Shown one piece after another: positions 37,482-38,616 of a DNA stretch of 38,616 bases. The DNA lies in contig NZ_CACSJM010000046.1 of the NCBI RefSeq assembly GCF_902706185.1, positions 1 to 38,616 of the forward strand. The letters run 5' to 3'. Position numbers and translations under genes: made by a program. Below the pieces are notes generated by a model that ran no database searches, was not told the origin of the DNA, and saw only the letters and a program-made list of their open reading frames with translations. Positions within the stretch are counted from its first letter, which is position 1. Each line of letters opens with the position of its first letter. Origin of the DNA: Roseomonas sp. 18066. Lineage in GTDB: Bacteria; Pseudomonadota; Alphaproteobacteria; Acetobacterales; Acetobacteraceae.

Positions 37482-38399
37482 TCAGGCGCGCCGGGCTGCC
37501 TTGCGCGGCGGTTTCGCCGCGGCTTTCGGCCTGGTTTTCGCCGAAGCCTTGGGTTCAGCGGGCGCCTTGGCTTTCGCGGGGGCCTTGGCTTTCGTGGGGG
37601 CCTTCGCCGGGGCCGCCTTGCCGCCCTTCAGGCTGCGGCGCAGCGCGGTCATCAGGTCGATGACATTGTCCTCGCGCGGCGCCTCCGGCTCCGGCGCCGG
37701 CTCCTGGCCCTTGGCCTTGGCGGCGATCACCGCGCGCAGCCGCGCCTCGTAGCGGTCCTCGGCATCGGCGGGGTCGTAGTCGCCCTGCTTCTCCTCGACG
37801 ATCTGCCGCGCCAGCTTCACCAGCGACCGGTCCGGCTTCGCGGTCGGCACCTCGGCGAAGGCTTCCTCCGCGGCATGCAGGTCGCCTTCCTCGAGCAGAG
37901 TCTGCAGCAGGATGCCGGCGCCCTCGGGGCGCAGCGCGACGGCGCGCTCGCGGCGGAACAGCACCAGCCGCGACAGCGCCACCAGCCCGCTCTCGGCCAG
38001 CGCCTGGCGCAGCACGGCATAGACCTCGGCCTCGTCCTCGCCATCCGGCACCAGGTAGTAGCCGGCATCGTAATGCAGCGGGCCGATGGCCGCGGCGGGG
38101 ACGCATTTGCCGATCACCAGGTTGCGGCTGGTCTCGACGCGGACGGCGTCGAAATCCTCCTCGCCCAGCAGCACATGCTCGCCCTTGTCGCGCTCATAGC
38201 CGCGCACCAGGTCGCCACGCTCGACGGCGCGGTCGGTGCCGGAATCGACCGGCTGCATGCGCACCCGGTTGCCGGTCTTCGGATTGATCAGGTGGAAATG
38301 CAGATTGTTGCGCTCGTGCCGGGCCGGCAGCAGCGCCACCGGGCAGGAGACGAGCGCCAGCCGCAAGGTGCCGCGCCAGAGCGGACGGCTGGCGGGCAT
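37482..38399 (-). CDS. ku: Non-homologous end-joining protein Ku
   Basis: A 305-residue Ku homologue that would dimerise as a ring on broken DNA ends and recruit LigD. The core (~5-255) begins RPLWRGTLRLALVSCPVALLPA and includes NLHFHLINPKTGNRVRMQPVD, GYERDKGEHVLLGEEDFDAV, YDAGYYLVPDGEDEAEVYAVLRQAL and LVKLARQIVEEKQGDYDPADAEDRYEARLRAVI. The last ~50 residues are a Lys/Ala/Pro-rich basic tail with repeated AKAP units, as in long-tailed bacterial Ku proteins that bind DNA and thread along it. ATG 38399 lies 9 nt after the stop of the proline-rich partial gene, suggesting co-transcription. No ligD is in view. Confidence 0.94.
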   Translation of the reverse strand: MPASRPLWRGTLRLALVSCPVALLPARHERNNLHFHLINPKTGNRVRMQPVDSGTDRAVERGDLVRGYERDKGEHVLLGEEDFDAVRVETSRNLVIGKCVPAAAIGPLHYDAGYYLVPDGEDEAEVYAVLRQALAESGLVALSRLVLFRRERAVALRPEGAGILLQTLLEEGDLHAAEEAFAEVPTAKPDRSLVKLARQIVEEKQGDYDPADAEDRYEARLRAVIAAKAKGQEPAPEPEAPREDNVIDLMTALRRSLKGGKAAPAKAPTKAKAPAKAKAPAEPKASAKTRPKAAAKPPRKAARRA

Positions 38400-38408
38400 G
38401 GCCCGGCC

Positions 38409-38616
38409 TCAGCGCTGGGTTTCGGGCGGCGGGTCCTGCGGCTCGCTCTTGCCGTAGCTGTTCTCGGGGTGCTGGCGATTGGCGGTCGGCGGCACCGGGC
38501 GCGGCTCCGGATCCTGGCGCGGCGGCGCCTCGGGCGGGGCGGGGGCCGGCGCCGGCGGCGGGCTGGCCGGCTGCTCGGGAATGCTGGGCGGAAGCTGCGG
38601 CGTCTCCGGCGTCAAC
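38409..38616 (-). CDS. Proline-rich protein (partial at window edge)
   Basis: An open frame runs from the window edge to a TGA at 38409-38411, encoding at least 68 residues that are very rich in Pro, Glu, Ala and Gln and end NSYGKSEPQDPPPETQR. A TTG at 38615 is the only start seen, but the gene may begin outside the window. The sequence is disordered and without a recognisable domain. It is placed 9 nt before ku on the same strand, so it may be the first gene of that transcript. Confidence 0.45.
   Translation of the reverse strand, partial: LTPETPQLPPSIPEQPASPPPAPAPAPPEAPPRQDPEPRPVPPTANRQHPENSYGKSEPQDPPPETQR

Noticed and set aside
37482..37640. Lys/Ala/Pro repeats at the end of ku as a separate repeat element
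   Set aside because: The repetition is in codons of the basic Ku tail, a known feature of bacterial Ku proteins, so it needs no other explanation.

Overview
The window is about 70% GC and densely coded, with strong codon-position GC bias, long open antisense shadows and few mobile sequences. Gene content (two-gene ergothioneine set egtB-egtD, Ku, DUF3309 and DUF2383 stress proteins, GlgE-type glucan genes, NADH:flavin oxidoreductase with an ArsR partner) points to an alphaproteobacterium. A Roseomonas-like member of the Acetobacteraceae is my best guess; this is inferred from gene style, not from a marker gene. I see no phage, insertion sequence, CRISPR array or rRNA.

Layout. 1-2.6 kb: tail of an unknown gene, a periplasmic four-EF-hand protein, an acetolactate decarboxylase, a small RTX calcium-binding protein that begins with a textbook double-glycine leader, and a tRNA-Val(CAC) with its own promoter. 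2.6-7.4 kb: a DUF3108 protein, a phosphoglycolate-type phosphatase, then glmU-glmS, coupled through a TGATG overlap, which make UDP-GlcNAc for the cell envelope. 7.4-10.6 kb: an old-yellow-enzyme reductase divergent from an ArsR regulator with an AT-rich inverted repeat between them, a two-TM protein, a low-complexity protein behind a three-hairpin leader, and a 50-residue DUF3309 membrane protein. 10.8-16.6 kb: gabD-like aldehyde dehydrogenase, glutathione reductase, a GT4 glycosyltransferase with a possible winged-helix tail, and a solitary Fe(III)-binding protein behind a Fur-like box and a perfect 18-bp palindrome.

The centre of the window (16,680-34,041, minus strand) is a tightly packed seven-gene operon in the order glgE, treS-mak (fused), glgB, glgX, treZ, malQ, treY. 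Every junction is either an overlap or a gap of no more than 6 nt. It joins the GlgE route (trehalose to maltose to maltose-1-phosphate to alpha-glucan) with debranching and the TreY/TreZ route (alpha-glucan back to trehalose), so one transcript can encode a closed trehalose-glucan cycle with no glgC, glgA or glgP in view. The first gene carries an extra N-terminal domain of about 410 residues that looks like a catalytically dead GH13 barrel.

Divergent from this operon across a repeat-rich 383-bp gap are egtB and egtD (ergothioneine). These are followed by a DUF2383 four-helix protein with an exact EcfG-type (general stress sigma) promoter, by Ku, and by a proline-rich partial gene. With trehalose, alpha-glucan, ergothioneine, glutathione reductase and Ku side by side, the right half reads as a desiccation, osmotic and oxidative stress neighbourhood. 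Weaker promoter-like matches sharing a GCAAC variant lie upstream of glgE and DUF3309 and may tie them to the same stress response.
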